Source: JAYPWI01 sp038135065 (GTDB taxonomy: Bacteria; Actinomycetota; Acidimicrobiia; Acidimicrobiales; Poriferisodalaceae). From it: a stretch of DNA of 64,000 bases. The stretch covers positions 56,245 through 120,244 of the forward strand of contig JAYPWI010000008.1 in the NCBI GenBank assembly GCA_038135065.1. Reading direction: 5' to 3'. Position numbers and translations under genes: made by a program. Positions 25,297 to 34,442 of this stretch are shown piece after piece. The notes under the pieces are model-generated. The model did no database searches and was not told where the DNA came from. It saw nothing but the letters and a program-made list of their open reading frames with translations. The number at the start of each line of letters is the position of its first letter. Position 1 is the stretch's first letter.

Positions 25297-27093
25297 TCAC
25301 TCCGAGCGGAACTCGAGTCCTTCGAACTCTCCGCTCGTCCGCCATTGGTCGATGAAGTCGAAATAGGCGACAGGCCCAGCCGGATAGCCGGCGAAGTCCA
25401 GACGGGCTCGTGGGCCGCGGTCCTGGCCCTCGTTGTTGTAATAGCCGGGCGTGCAGGTGGGGTCGTTTCCGAACAGGCGGCCGTTCTCGGCCAGCATGGT
25501 GACCCACGCCTGCTCGGCCTCCTCGCTGGCCTCGACCTCGGTGGCCTCCGTCTCCACGGCGTGGGCGACCACCGTGGCGATGGTGGAGGCCGCTTCCACC
25601 AGATTGTGGGGCACGTTCGAGATGAGATTGGCTCCCTGGGCCGGCGACACCAGGAAGGCATTGGGGAAGCCTCTGAGGTGGATGCCATGGAGGGATCGCA
25701 TCCCCTCCGACCAGTAGTCGGACAGGGTGAGGCCGTCACGCCCCACTGGTTCGAACCCGCTGCGCCGTTCCCATGCGGTGCCGACCTCGAACCCCGAGGC
25801 GTAGATGATGCAGTCCAGTTGGTAGTCGAGGCCGTTGGCCACCACCCCGGTCGGCGTGATGCGCTCCACCCCCTTGCCGTCGGTGTCGACCAGGGTCACG
25901 TTCGGCCGGTTGAAGCTCTGCAGGTACTCGTCATGGAAGCAGGGCCGCTTGCAGAGCTGGCGGTACCAGGGCTTGAGGGCGGCGGCCGTGGCCGGGTCGT
26001 CGACGATCTCGTCGACCCTTGCCCTGATCTCTGCCATCTTCTCGTCGTCGCTCTCGTGGTAGGCCCGCAACAACCCTTCGGGGCTGAAGTCGGGGTCGGG
26101 GGAGGCGAACACCCGATCTCTGATTCGCTGGGAGATGTCGGTCCACCCGTCCTCGACGAGGTCGACGTCGGCAAACCCCCCGGTCTGCAGCACGGTGAAG
26201 TTGGCCAGCCACTGTCGCTGCCAGCCCGGCTCCAAGGTGTCGAACCACTCTGGGTCGAGGTCACGGTTGTTGCGGGTGTCGACCCCCGACGGGGTGCGCT
26301 GGAACACGAACAGTTCCCCTGCGGCCCGAGCGAGATGGGGCACGCACTGCACGGCAGTGGCTCCCGTCCCGATGATGCCGACTCGTTTGCCGGCCAGGCC
26401 CGCCATCAGGTCACCCTCGGGGCTGCCACCCGTGTAGGCATAGTCCCACCGCGAGGTGTGGAAGCTGTGTCCGGCGAAGGTCTCGATGCCTGCAATCCCA
26501 GGGAGCTTCGGTTTGTGGAGCGGACCTGTCCCCATCCCGATGAAGCGGGCCCGCATCTCGTCGCCCCGATCCGTGCGGATGACCCAGCGACGGCTCGCAT
26601 GCTCCCAGTGCACCTCGGTGACCGCGGTGGACAGCACAGCCTGGTCGTACAGGCCGTAGTGGGTGGCGATGCGTCGGCAGTGCTCCCTGATCTCGGGGCC
26701 GTGGGTGTACTTCTCGGAGGGCCGATGGCCTGTCTCCTCGAGCAGGGGCAGGTAGATCATGGCTGCGGTGTCGCATTGGGCGCCCGGATAGCGGTTCCAG
26801 TACCAGGTCCCCCCGACATCACCGCCTTTTTCGATGATGCGGACGTCGGTTATGCCCGCCTCCACCAGGCGGGCGGCGGTCACCAGACCGGCGAACCCGC
26901 CACCGATGAAAGCGAACGTGACCTCGTCCCGCAACGGCTCCCGCTCCGCAACCTCGGTGTAGGGGTCGATTGCGTAGTGGGAGAGCTGCCCGTCGAGTTC
27001 GAGGTACTGGTCGTTGCCATCGGCCCGCAGGCGCTTGACCCGTTCGGCCTCGTAGCGGGCGTGGACGGCGTCGAGGTCGATCTCACTCACCAC
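25297..27093 (-). CDS. Baeyer-Villiger monooxygenase, long N-terminus (cyclopentadecanone-type)
   Basis: 598 aa. An extra N-terminal helical segment of about 55 residues precedes the FAD site FIGGGFAG (62-69). The fingerprint F-x-G-x3-H-x3-W-D is complete at 206-217 with His212, and the NADPH motif is IIGTGATAVQ. The N-terminal extension and the D ending of the fingerprint recall the cyclopentadecanone/hydroxyacetophenone-type subgroup (family knowledge, not tested here). The start is a GTG with another GTG directly after it, and ribosome site evidence is weak. It is convergent with the gene at 23592 and stands 41 bp beyond the 3' end of tcuB on the same strand. Confidence 0.87.
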   Translation of the reverse strand: MVSEIDLDAVHARYEAERVKRLRADGNDQYLELDGQLSHYAIDPYTEVAEREPLRDEVTFAFIGGGFAGLVTAARLVEAGITDVRIIEKGGDVGGTWYWNRYPGAQCDTAAMIYLPLLEETGHRPSEKYTHGPEIREHCRRIATHYGLYDQAVLSTAVTEVHWEHASRRWVIRTDRGDEMRARFIGMGTGPLHKPKLPGIAGIETFAGHSFHTSRWDYAYTGGSPEGDLMAGLAGKRVGIIGTGATAVQCVPHLARAAGELFVFQRTPSGVDTRNNRDLDPEWFDTLEPGWQRQWLANFTVLQTGGFADVDLVEDGWTDISQRIRDRVFASPDPDFSPEGLLRAYHESDDEKMAEIRARVDEIVDDPATAAALKPWYRQLCKRPCFHDEYLQSFNRPNVTLVDTDGKGVERITPTGVVANGLDYQLDCIIYASGFEVGTAWERRSGFEPVGRDGLTLSDYWSEGMRSLHGIHLRGFPNAFLVSPAQGANLISNVPHNLVEAASTIATVVAHAVETEATEVEASEEAEQAWVTMLAENGRLFGNDPTCTPGYYNNEGQDRGPRARLDFAGYPAGPVAYFDFIDQWRTSGEFEGLEFRSE

Positions 27094-27134
27094 GTCTTTC
27101 TATCGTGCCTGGCTCGGGAGCCGACGCCGCAGCC

Positions 27135-28250
27135 TCAGACCGCCCGTTCCTGGCGGTCCCTGACCAGGGCTGCGTAGCGGTAGGCCCCATGGACGAATTT
27201 CGTGTGTGGGAGGGTCACGAAGAAGGCCATCACCACCCCCAGGTGCACAGCCAGCAGGGCCGGCATCGCCCCAGTGGACCGCAACACCAGCACGGCGAGC
27301 CCGGTGAGGGCGAGGGCCAGCAGCAGCGCGAGGAACGCCACCTCGATGGGTCGGGAGTCGGGGTCCCCTAGCTGGGGGGCCCGCCGGAGTTTGGACCACC
27401 ACAGCCCGAGTGGTCCGACCACGAGGCCGAGTCCACCCAGGGTGCCCATCACGACAACGGGGTGCCACAGGGCGAAGGGCGCATGCTGACCGAAGCCACT
27501 CTCGAGGACGGCAGCGAGGGTGGTCGAGGCCAGGCACAGGGCGAATCCGTAGTAGGTGAGGTGGTGAAAGGCCCGGCGCCGATCGGTCGGGTGCTCGTCC
27601 TCGTTCATGCAGCCGACACCCCCGCCGTCGAGATACTCCAGGGTGGAGGCCGACACGGCCGCGCCGCTCAGGTGGGCCCAGCGCAACCGCTCCCCGCCGA
27701 TGGCCCGCCAGAAGCGACGCACCGACACTGCGAGGGCCACCACCCCGTAGCCCAGGCCGGCGAGGAATACGGCGACGATCACCCCGTGGGGCACCACCTC
27801 GTAGAAGGCGCCCTCCCCGGTGTGCGCCTCGGTGAACGAGTCCCCCATCGTGGCTGCCACGGCCACCACGAAGGCGACGATTGCAACCACCACCGCTGCC
27901 ACAGTCGCCCAACGGCCAGACCCGAGCAGTCGGTGGACGGGACCCGGCCAGGCGTGGCGGTTCCATGACTCACGGCGCAGGGCGGCCAGCCGCGACGGCA
28001 CCCCGACGTCGAACTCGTGCGGCGGTGCGTACTGGCAGTCGTACAGACAGGCCCCGCAGTTGTGGCAGAGGTTGGCCAGGAAATCGAGGTCACCACCGTC
28101 GAAGACCCTGCGGCGCTCCATGGCTGGGAAAACGGCGCAGAGCCCCTCGCAGTAGCGGCATGCGTTGCAGATGGTCATGACCCGGTCGACCTCGACCGCA
28201 GTGGCTGTCAACTCCACCAGGCCTCGTCGGCGAGTCACTTGGTCAGACAT
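27135..28250 (-). CDS. tcuB: TcuB-type membrane iron-sulfur electron-transfer protein
   Basis: 371 aa. The N-terminal part holds two 4Fe-4S motifs, CNACRYCEGLCAVFP (residues 28-42) and CHNCGACLYDCQYAPPHEF, followed by about six membrane helices with several His suitable for heme. This is the layout of tricarballylate utilisation protein B, which reoxidises the FADH2 of TcuA by passing electrons to the membrane quinone pool. It starts inside the last 8 bp of tcuA, so the two are coupled. No TcuC-like citrate porter is adjacent. Confidence 0.88.
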   Translation of the reverse strand: MSDQVTRRRGLVELTATAVEVDRVMTICNACRYCEGLCAVFPAMERRRVFDGGDLDFLANLCHNCGACLYDCQYAPPHEFDVGVPSRLAALRRESWNRHAWPGPVHRLLGSGRWATVAAVVVAIVAFVVAVAATMGDSFTEAHTGEGAFYEVVPHGVIVAVFLAGLGYGVVALAVSVRRFWRAIGGERLRWAHLSGAAVSASTLEYLDGGGVGCMNEDEHPTDRRRAFHHLTYYGFALCLASTTLAAVLESGFGQHAPFALWHPVVVMGTLGGLGLVVGPLGLWWSKLRRAPQLGDPDSRPIEVAFLALLLALALTGLAVLVLRSTGAMPALLAVHLGVVMAFFVTLPHTKFVHGAYRYAALVRDRQERAV

Positions 28251-29643
28251 CGGCTGCGCTCCTCCCGGCGATGCGCCCGAACACGCTGCCGATCGTCATC
28301 CCCAGGCCGGCCAGGTAGCCCTTGTCCAGCACATTGCCGGCCATGATCTCCCCCGCTGCGAACATGTTGGGCGACACCCGCCCGTCGGCCATCTGCACCC
28401 GGGTGCGGTGGTCGACCTTGACGGCCAGATAGGTGAAGGTGATCCCACAGCGCAGGGTGTAGGCGTAGAACGGCGGCTCGACGAGCGGCCGGGCCCAGTG
28501 CGACTTGGGGGGTTCGAGCCCTTCGGTCCGACAGTCGTCGTGGATCGAGGGGTCGAAGGTGCCGGCGACACAGGCCGCGTTGAAGGCGTCCACGGTGGCC
28601 ACCAGGGCCGCCGGATCCAGCCCGATGATCCCGGCCAGTGCTTCGAGAGTGTCGGCTCGCTCGGGAGGGAAGACCGACGGCATGAACTCGTTCACCGAAC
28701 GGGCATCGATGATGACGTGACCGACCTGGTCGGGTTGCATGGCCACCATGCGGCCCCAGATGGCGTACCGCTTGGGCCAGAACTCCTCACCCTCGTCGTA
28801 GAACCGTTCGGCGTGCTGGTTCACCACGATCCCGAACGGAACGCAGTCCAAACGGGTGACGATGCCCCCGTCGAACTTCGGGGCTCGGCCGTCGATGGCC
28901 ACTGCGTGACACTGGCGGGGGTCCCCGATCAGGGCAGCTCCTTCGTCACGCAGGATGCGCAGGACCCCGCCCCGGTTGTAGGGCGTGCCCCTCACCAGAA
29001 AGTTCCGGGCCGGCGGCCCCCACGATTCCTCCAACCATTCGAGGTTGGCCTCGAAGCCCCCCGACGCAGCGATGAAGGAACCAGCCTCGATTCGCCGCAC
29101 CACCTCGTCCTGGCCGAAACGGACCTCGGCGGCCTTGAACACCCCGTCGATGATGTCGAGGCCCACCACCTCTGCCTCGTAGCACACCTCCACCCCGAGG
29201 TCGGCTGCCGTGTGGTGCAGGGCATTGAGCATGGCCCGGCCCCCGCCCAGGAAGAAGGCGTTGGTCCGACCGAGACTGAGGGTGCCCTCCAGCGAGGGCT
29301 GGAAGCGCACCCCTTGTTCCTGCATCCAGTCCCACATGTCCAGGGACTCGTCCAGCAGCAACCGCGACAGCTCCGGGTCGCTGTCGGGACCGGTCACGGC
29401 ACGGAGATCGTCGAGGAACTCCTCCACCGGGTACGGCCCGGTCAAGATGTCGTTGCCCTCGTCATGGGCGATGCGCATATTGCGGGTGTGGCGGGTGTTC
29501 CCCCCTCGATAGTCGTAGGGCGCAGCCTCGACCACCAGCACGGACCGCCCTGCACGGGCAGCCGTGATCGCTGCGCACATGGCTGCGTTGCCTGCCCCCG
29601 CGATCAGGACATCGGGGTTCAGCACGCGGGCTGGGCCGCTCAT
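28243..29643 (-). CDS. tcuA: FAD-dependent tricarballylate dehydrogenase-like protein
   Basis: 466 aa flavoprotein of the fumarate reductase/succinate dehydrogenase type, the usual TcuA length. FAD binding is shown by VLIAGAGNAAMCAAITAARAG near the N-terminus and by NMFAAGEIMAGNVLDKGYLAGLG at the C-terminus. TcuA oxidises tricarballylate to cis-aconitate. Related members act on other tricarboxylates or 3-keto compounds, so the substrate is inferred from pairing with TcuB. The ATG at 29643 overlaps the upstream NTF2-like stop (ATGA); an in-frame upstream extension was not chosen for that reason. Confidence 0.85.
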   Translation of the reverse strand: MSGPARVLNPDVLIAGAGNAAMCAAITAARAGRSVLVVEAAPYDYRGGNTRHTRNMRIAHDEGNDILTGPYPVEEFLDDLRAVTGPDSDPELSRLLLDESLDMWDWMQEQGVRFQPSLEGTLSLGRTNAFFLGGGRAMLNALHHTAADLGVEVCYEAEVVGLDIIDGVFKAAEVRFGQDEVVRRIEAGSFIAASGGFEANLEWLEESWGPPARNFLVRGTPYNRGGVLRILRDEGAALIGDPRQCHAVAIDGRAPKFDGGIVTRLDCVPFGIVVNQHAERFYDEGEEFWPKRYAIWGRMVAMQPDQVGHVIIDARSVNEFMPSVFPPERADTLEALAGIIGLDPAALVATVDAFNAACVAGTFDPSIHDDCRTEGLEPPKSHWARPLVEPPFYAYTLRCGITFTYLAVKVDHRTRVQMADGRVSPNMFAAGEIMAGNVLDKGYLAGLGMTIGSVFGRIAGRSAADV

Positions 29644-30095
29644 GTCACGTATCCCGGCGGCGGACCGAAGATGCCGCTCAGATCCGGTGGGCCGTGGTAG
29701 CGCCAGGTCAACGTCCGAGCCGCGAACCTCCACTGCCCATCATCACCGCGGCCGTAGGCGTCGTCATAGGTTCCGAGGTAGAAGAGGTTATGCCCGCTGT
29801 TGGTCCTGCCGTACTCGGCCATGTACCAACGGCCAGTTCCGGTGCCCGCCTCGTGGTCGAGGTCAGCCGACCCGTTGAGGGAAATCTGGTTGACCGACGC
29901 GAACAGCCCGATGGCCCGTTCGTAGGCGGTTCTGATCGCGTCGCGTCCCTGGACCGGACCCCGACCGATGTTCCACACCCCATCGTCACACCAGGTGCTC
30001 ACCCACCCGTCGATGTCACCACTGCACACTGCATCGCAGTACTGGTGCACGAGGCGGCCGATCACAACGTCATCGAATACTGCGTCACCCGTCAC
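29640..30095 (-). CDS. NTF2-like / SnoaL-like domain protein
   Basis: About 151 aa with the cystatin-like NTF2 fold: an N-terminal helix (LVHQYCDAVCSGDIDGWVSTWCDDGVW), the alpha-helical hairpin cap and a sheet ending in WRFAARTLTWRYHG. Proteins of this type hydrate, isomerise or bind small ketones and lactones, or serve as subunits of ring oxygenases. It heads a coupled operon with tcuA and tcuB. The GTG at 30095 is preferred because a TACGTT box lies 7 nt upstream; a TTG three codons earlier is the alternative. Confidence 0.78.
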   Translation of the reverse strand: MTGDAVFDDVVIGRLVHQYCDAVCSGDIDGWVSTWCDDGVWNIGRGPVQGRDAIRTAYERAIGLFASVNQISLNGSADLDHEAGTGTGRWYMAEYGRTNSGHNLFYLGTYDDAYGRGDDGQWRFAARTLTWRYHGPPDLSGIFGPPPGYVT

Positions 30096-30102
30096 GCACG
30101 GC

Positions 30103-30108
30103 AACGTA
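30103..30108 (-). promoter_or_regulatory. -10 box (TACGTT) of a likely leaderless promoter for the tcu operon
   Basis: TACGTT on the minus strand, 7 nt before the GTG at 30095. Confidence 0.5.
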
Positions 30109-30142
30109 GCAACCAGGCACCCTCACCGCTGCCTCGCAGACC

Positions 30143-31600
30143 TTACGCGCGACGTCGGCCGTTGGACCCGCTCGGCAAGGGGGTAGGGCTGGCCTCGACA
30201 TCACGCGGGTACCGCAGCACCAAGAGCAGCGGAGCGAGCGCTGTGACAGCCGCCAACACGAACAATGCCCGCTGGAACGACGCCGCTGCGTCCGCTCCGT
30301 GCAGGTCGCCCAACATGGCCACAGCCAATGCCACCCCGAGAGCCGTCCCGAGGAAGCGCGCAGTGTTGAACCCTGCGTTCGCAGCACCCAGCGCGGCACC
30401 GGGAACCTCCTGGAGAGCCGCGCTGTTGAGAGGTCCCAGGACCATGGCCATCCCTCCCCCAATCATCATGGTGGCCGGGAAGAACCCCATCAAATAGCCA
30501 TTTCCTGGCCTCAACATCAAGCTCAAGTAAAGGGTTCCTGTGGTGACGAGAACGGTTCCGACGACCATCAGAGTGCGGTAGCCGTGGCGGTCAGCCACCC
30601 GCCCGGCCAAGGGGTTGATCAGCACCAGAAAGGCAGGCCCCGGAGTGATGGCGAGACCGATTCGCCACGTCTCGTAGCCCCAGATCCCATCCATGAACAG
30701 GGGGTACAGCAGCCAGGTCGCAGCCGTGGACACCGCGAGTAACCCTGATGCGGCGGTCGCGACTCGATAGGTGGGGATGGCGAACAGGGCGAGGTCGAGG
30801 AGAGGCTCGGGATGGCGTCGACACCGAGATACGAAGGCCGGACCTCCGATCACGGCCAGTGCCCCCGCCCCGAGCACGAACGGCGACACCCATCCCCAGC
30901 GCGGCCCCTGCACGATGGCCAGGGCGGCGAGCGCAAGGGTAAGGGTGCCGATGGCGGCGCCCACCACGTCCAGATGGCGGGGAACGGTCGCTGGACGTGA
31001 CTCCCCCATCGCCTGGCGAGCCACCACCGCCGTCAGGGCGGCAACGGGCCCGACGGCCAGGAACACCCCGCGCCAAGACCCGACTTGCAGGAGTCCAGCG
31101 GCCATGGACGGGCCGACCGTCGAGCCGAACACCCCAATCCCGGCCCACAGGCCCACCACCCGCGCATGCTGCTCCTTGGGATAGTCCGGCAACACCGCAG
31201 CAAGGGACGTGGGCAGGACGAAGGCAGCGCCCAGGGCCTGCAGCACCCGGGCCGACACCAGAATCCAGATGCCCTGAGCGAGCCCGGAGGCCAGGGATCC
31301 GATGGCCATGACGCTCATCCCCCACAGGAAGACCCGCCTGCGGCCGAGGCGATCGGCGAGGCGGCCGCCGAGGAGCATCATCGTGGTCTGCGCCACGTTG
31401 TAGCCCGTGACCACCCACGACACCGTGCTCAGCGAATGCGACGGAAAGGCGTCCTCGATGGCCGGGAAGGCGATGTTGGTTGCCGTCGTGTTGAACGAGA
31501 TGAGCAGCATCGCCATCGATGCGCACACCAGGGCCACGCGACGCCGGCGCTCGCTGACGGGTTCCTCGGTGGGGGTGACCACCCAGACGAAGGGCGTCAT
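30143..31600 (-). CDS. MFS transporter, drug:H+ antiporter-2 (EmrB/QacA) type
   Basis: 485 aa with about fourteen membrane helices. The diagnostic features are NIAFPAIEDAF in helix 1, WVVTGYNVAQTTMM, GGRLADRLGRRRVFLWG (MFS motif A), and GAAFVLPTSLAAVLPDYPKEQHARVVGLWAGIGVFGSTVGP (motif C region). Members pump drugs, lipids or metabolites out in exchange for protons. It lies between the tcu operon and a D-2-hydroxyacid dehydrogenase gene on the same strand. Whether it moves a substrate of either is unknown. The ATG has no obvious ribosome site. Confidence 0.87.
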   Translation of the reverse strand: MTPFVWVVTPTEEPVSERRRRVALVCASMAMLLISFNTTATNIAFPAIEDAFPSHSLSTVSWVVTGYNVAQTTMMLLGGRLADRLGRRRVFLWGMSVMAIGSLASGLAQGIWILVSARVLQALGAAFVLPTSLAAVLPDYPKEQHARVVGLWAGIGVFGSTVGPSMAAGLLQVGSWRGVFLAVGPVAALTAVVARQAMGESRPATVPRHLDVVGAAIGTLTLALAALAIVQGPRWGWVSPFVLGAGALAVIGGPAFVSRCRRHPEPLLDLALFAIPTYRVATAASGLLAVSTAATWLLYPLFMDGIWGYETWRIGLAITPGPAFLVLINPLAGRVADRHGYRTLMVVGTVLVTTGTLYLSLMLRPGNGYLMGFFPATMMIGGGMAMVLGPLNSAALQEVPGAALGAANAGFNTARFLGTALGVALAVAMLGDLHGADAAASFQRALFVLAAVTALAPLLLVLRYPRDVEASPTPLPSGSNGRRRA

Positions 31601-31616
31601 CGAAGTGGGAGCCGCT

Positions 31617-34400
31617 TCACAGCAGGTGCACCGGGTGCAGCACCGTCCGCCCCTCCATTCTCAGGGCCTGAGATCTGCACGAGTAGCCCGTGGCCGCTAT
31701 CGATCCGTGGCGAGATGCGGTGGTGAGAGCGTGCCAACTCATGGCCCACACCTGTGCGGACATCTCGGCATTGGCCCGCTCATGGCCGAAGATGCCGGCC
31801 ATGCCACAACACCCGACCTTGGGCATCTCGACCACCCATCCGGCCGCCTCGAGCACCCTTGACCACGCGACGAGCGAGGGCGGGTGGGTGGCCTGTTCGG
31901 TGCAGTGCCCGAGCTGGGTGACCGTGCCTCGTCCGGAGCCGCCAGCCCCCGGGTCGATGGCATCGATGCGATCGGCGAGCACCTCGGCAAGGGAGCGGAC
32001 GGATCCCGCGGGGTAACCGGGGTGGATGGTTGGATATTCACGGTCGTGCATCAGTCCGGTGGCGGGCTCGACCCACACCGGCACAGCGCCGCAATCGACG
32101 ATGGACCCGATCAGTTCGGCCTGGCGCCGCGCTGCGCGGGCGAAGCGACGTCGCTTCCCTTTCACGTGGTCAAACTTTCCGGACGCCACGACGGGTGCCA
32201 CGGCGACGCTGTACCCGACCGACTCGAGGGCCCGATGGGCCGATCCGAGGGTCCCGGGGTCCAACACCGACGAGAACACGTCGGCGAGCAGCACGACCTC
32301 GACGCCCTGCGTTGTCCGAACCCGACAGCGGCGGCCGCTGGACCTGGCCCGCTGTGCCTTCGGGAGGTCCACCAGGCCGAGCAGTCGGGCACCGACGTCC
32401 AGCATCGGTCCGGCCAACCACGGAATCCGTGCCCCCCACCGGGCCAACCCCTCGAAGCGAGACAGGACGATGTGGGACAAGGGCCGTCGCGCGTGGCGGT
32501 GATATTCCTCCAGGAACCGGGATTTCATCTCGGGGATGTCGACCTCCACCGGACACCGGCCGGCGCAGGCCGCACACGAAAGACACTTGTGCAGGTTTTC
32601 GGCAATGGCCGGTCCCAGGTCGCCCCCGTCACCAGGCTGGGCCCGCCGAACGAGCCATTCGCGGAGGAGATCCGAGCGTCCCTTCGGCGACAACGCCGGA
32701 TCACCAGATACCTGGTAGGAGGGGCACATCACATCGGAGCGGTCGTGCTGTTGGCACAGTCCGTTGCCGTTACAGGCGAACGCATCTGGGAACGTCCGCC
32801 TGACATCGACGGGGACGAGACGGTCACGCTGACCACGCATCGGTGCCTCGTCGAGGGCGGTGATCGGTTCGTCGACCCCTACGGGGCGGTAGAGCTTGCC
32901 CGGATTGAAGAGGTCTCGGGGGTCGAACACCGTCTTGACAGCCCGCATCACATCCAGGGCATCACTGCCGAGGTACGCGGCAGCGGCCTCTCCTCGGAAG
33001 CCACGCCCATGCTCGCCCCACAGGACACCGCCGTGGCGGGCCACGAGCGCGATGACATCCTCGCTGATGGTCCGGAGGAGGGTCTCATCGTCGGGATCGG
33101 TGAGATCCAGGGCAGGCCGAACATGAACACAGCCCACGTCAGCGTGCCCAAACATGCCGTACTGCACGCCGTGACCATCGAGCATCTGCCGGAACTCCTC
33201 GATGAACACGGGCATGGCGGCCACCGGGACTGCGCAATCCTCGACGAATGCGGTCGGTCGGGCCGATTTCAGGGGCGCACCGACCTCCACCTTGGCCAGC
33301 AATCCGACTGCGTCGGCCCTGACCTTCCAGACCCCGGCCCGGGCCTGACCGTCATGGATCACTCCGTGACCAAGGCAACGACCCCCATCCCGGATGAGGC
33401 TCAGTACCGAACGGATGTCGGGTTGCTCGTCACCCGTGTATTCCAGGAGCAGGACGGCTCCCCGATGGTCACCGATCACCTCACCGATGGCGTCCCACGC
33501 CGGGGAGCCACGTCCGGCCTCCAGGGTCTGTTCGTCGAACGTCTCGATGGCAGTGGGTGCCGTCACCCGCAGATCGAGCGCATCGGCCAGGGCAGTTCGG
33601 AAATCCGGGTAACTGGCCACGATGAGCACCGTGTGGCGCGGCAAGGGAGTCAGGCGAAGGGTCGCCTCGGTGAGGACGCCCAGGGTGCCCTCGGCTCCCA
33701 CGATCAAGGCCAGGGGATCGATATAACCGTCACGGCGCAGGCGGTCGATGCCGTACCCGCTGAAGCCACGAGCCAATTCGGGCAATCCGAAGTCCTGCCC
33801 CTCGAACACGTCGAGTTCGAGCAGCCCCGCCCAGATCTCACCCGCTCGGCCGTCCGCCTCGGCTCGACGGATGGCCTCGTCCACCGATACGGGCTCTGCG
33901 GCGAACGTCGAGCCGTCGTCGAGCAGCATCTCGAGGGCCAGCACGTGCCGATGCGTCCGGCCGTAGACCAGTGACCCCTTGCCCGCTGCGTCGGTGGAGA
34001 TCATCCCCCCGACCGTCGCCCGGTTCAGGGTCGAGGTATGGGGCGCCCAGTGCAACCCGTGCCGGGCGAGCTCGGCATTGAGAGCGCCGGTGACGACCCC
34101 GGGCTGCACAACCGCCACCATCTCATCGGGGTCCACCGACAGAATCTGGTTGAGGCCTCGCTTGAGGTCGACCATCACCCCGTCAGTCAGGCTCTGGCCG
34201 TTGGTCCCCGTTCCGCCGCCCCGAGCCACGACGGGGCGCGGTGACGGGAGGCGATAGTTCGCTGTCAGAAACCGGGCGATCTCACCAGCCGACTCGGCGA
34301 CCACCACCTCGTGGGGACGCACCTGGTACACGGAGTTGTCGGTGGCGTACACCGTTCTGGACAGATCGTCGGTCAGCCTGACCACGAGACATGATCCCAC
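31617..34400 (-). CDS. ydiJ: D-2-hydroxyglutarate dehydrogenase-like FAD/4Fe-4S oxidoreductase
   Basis: 927 aa, matching E. coli YdiJ over essentially its whole length as I recall it. The order is TDNSVYQ-PHEVVVA, the FAD loop RGGGTGTNGQSL, NRATVGGMISTDAAGKGS, the FMGHAD/H-V-RPALD substrate region, GGVLWGEHGRG, a CNGNGLC site, a CLSCAACAGRCPVEVDIPEMKSRF ferredoxin motif, and the C-terminal GHCTEQ, VGCCGMAG and TGYSCRSQ cysteines of a CCG domain. It oxidises a D-2-hydroxyacid, D-2-hydroxyglutarate in characterised homologues, and delivers electrons to the respiratory chain. The GTG at 34400 is the first start in frame after the subtilase gene. Confidence 0.9.
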   Translation of the reverse strand: MGSCLVVRLTDDLSRTVYATDNSVYQVRPHEVVVAESAGEIARFLTANYRLPSPRPVVARGGGTGTNGQSLTDGVMVDLKRGLNQILSVDPDEMVAVVQPGVVTGALNAELARHGLHWAPHTSTLNRATVGGMISTDAAGKGSLVYGRTHRHVLALEMLLDDGSTFAAEPVSVDEAIRRAEADGRAGEIWAGLLELDVFEGQDFGLPELARGFSGYGIDRLRRDGYIDPLALIVGAEGTLGVLTEATLRLTPLPRHTVLIVASYPDFRTALADALDLRVTAPTAIETFDEQTLEAGRGSPAWDAIGEVIGDHRGAVLLLEYTGDEQPDIRSVLSLIRDGGRCLGHGVIHDGQARAGVWKVRADAVGLLAKVEVGAPLKSARPTAFVEDCAVPVAAMPVFIEEFRQMLDGHGVQYGMFGHADVGCVHVRPALDLTDPDDETLLRTISEDVIALVARHGGVLWGEHGRGFRGEAAAAYLGSDALDVMRAVKTVFDPRDLFNPGKLYRPVGVDEPITALDEAPMRGQRDRLVPVDVRRTFPDAFACNGNGLCQQHDRSDVMCPSYQVSGDPALSPKGRSDLLREWLVRRAQPGDGGDLGPAIAENLHKCLSCAACAGRCPVEVDIPEMKSRFLEEYHRHARRPLSHIVLSRFEGLARWGARIPWLAGPMLDVGARLLGLVDLPKAQRARSSGRRCRVRTTQGVEVVLLADVFSSVLDPGTLGSAHRALESVGYSVAVAPVVASGKFDHVKGKRRRFARAARRQAELIGSIVDCGAVPVWVEPATGLMHDREYPTIHPGYPAGSVRSLAEVLADRIDAIDPGAGGSGRGTVTQLGHCTEQATHPPSLVAWSRVLEAAGWVVEMPKVGCCGMAGIFGHERANAEMSAQVWAMSWHALTTASRHGSIAATGYSCRSQALRMEGRTVLHPVHLL

Positions 34401-34442
34401 GCCCGACCTTCGAAGAGCACGACCATGTTGGCGACGCAGCGA

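Noticed and set aside
25345..27177. 610-codon plus-strand open frame
   Set aside because: Shadow of the Baeyer-Villiger gene on the minus strand; composition is typical of an antisense frame in GC-rich DNA.
31884..33974. 696-codon plus-strand open frame
   Set aside because: Opposite the YdiJ-type gene, whose FAD and Fe-S motifs are unmistakable.
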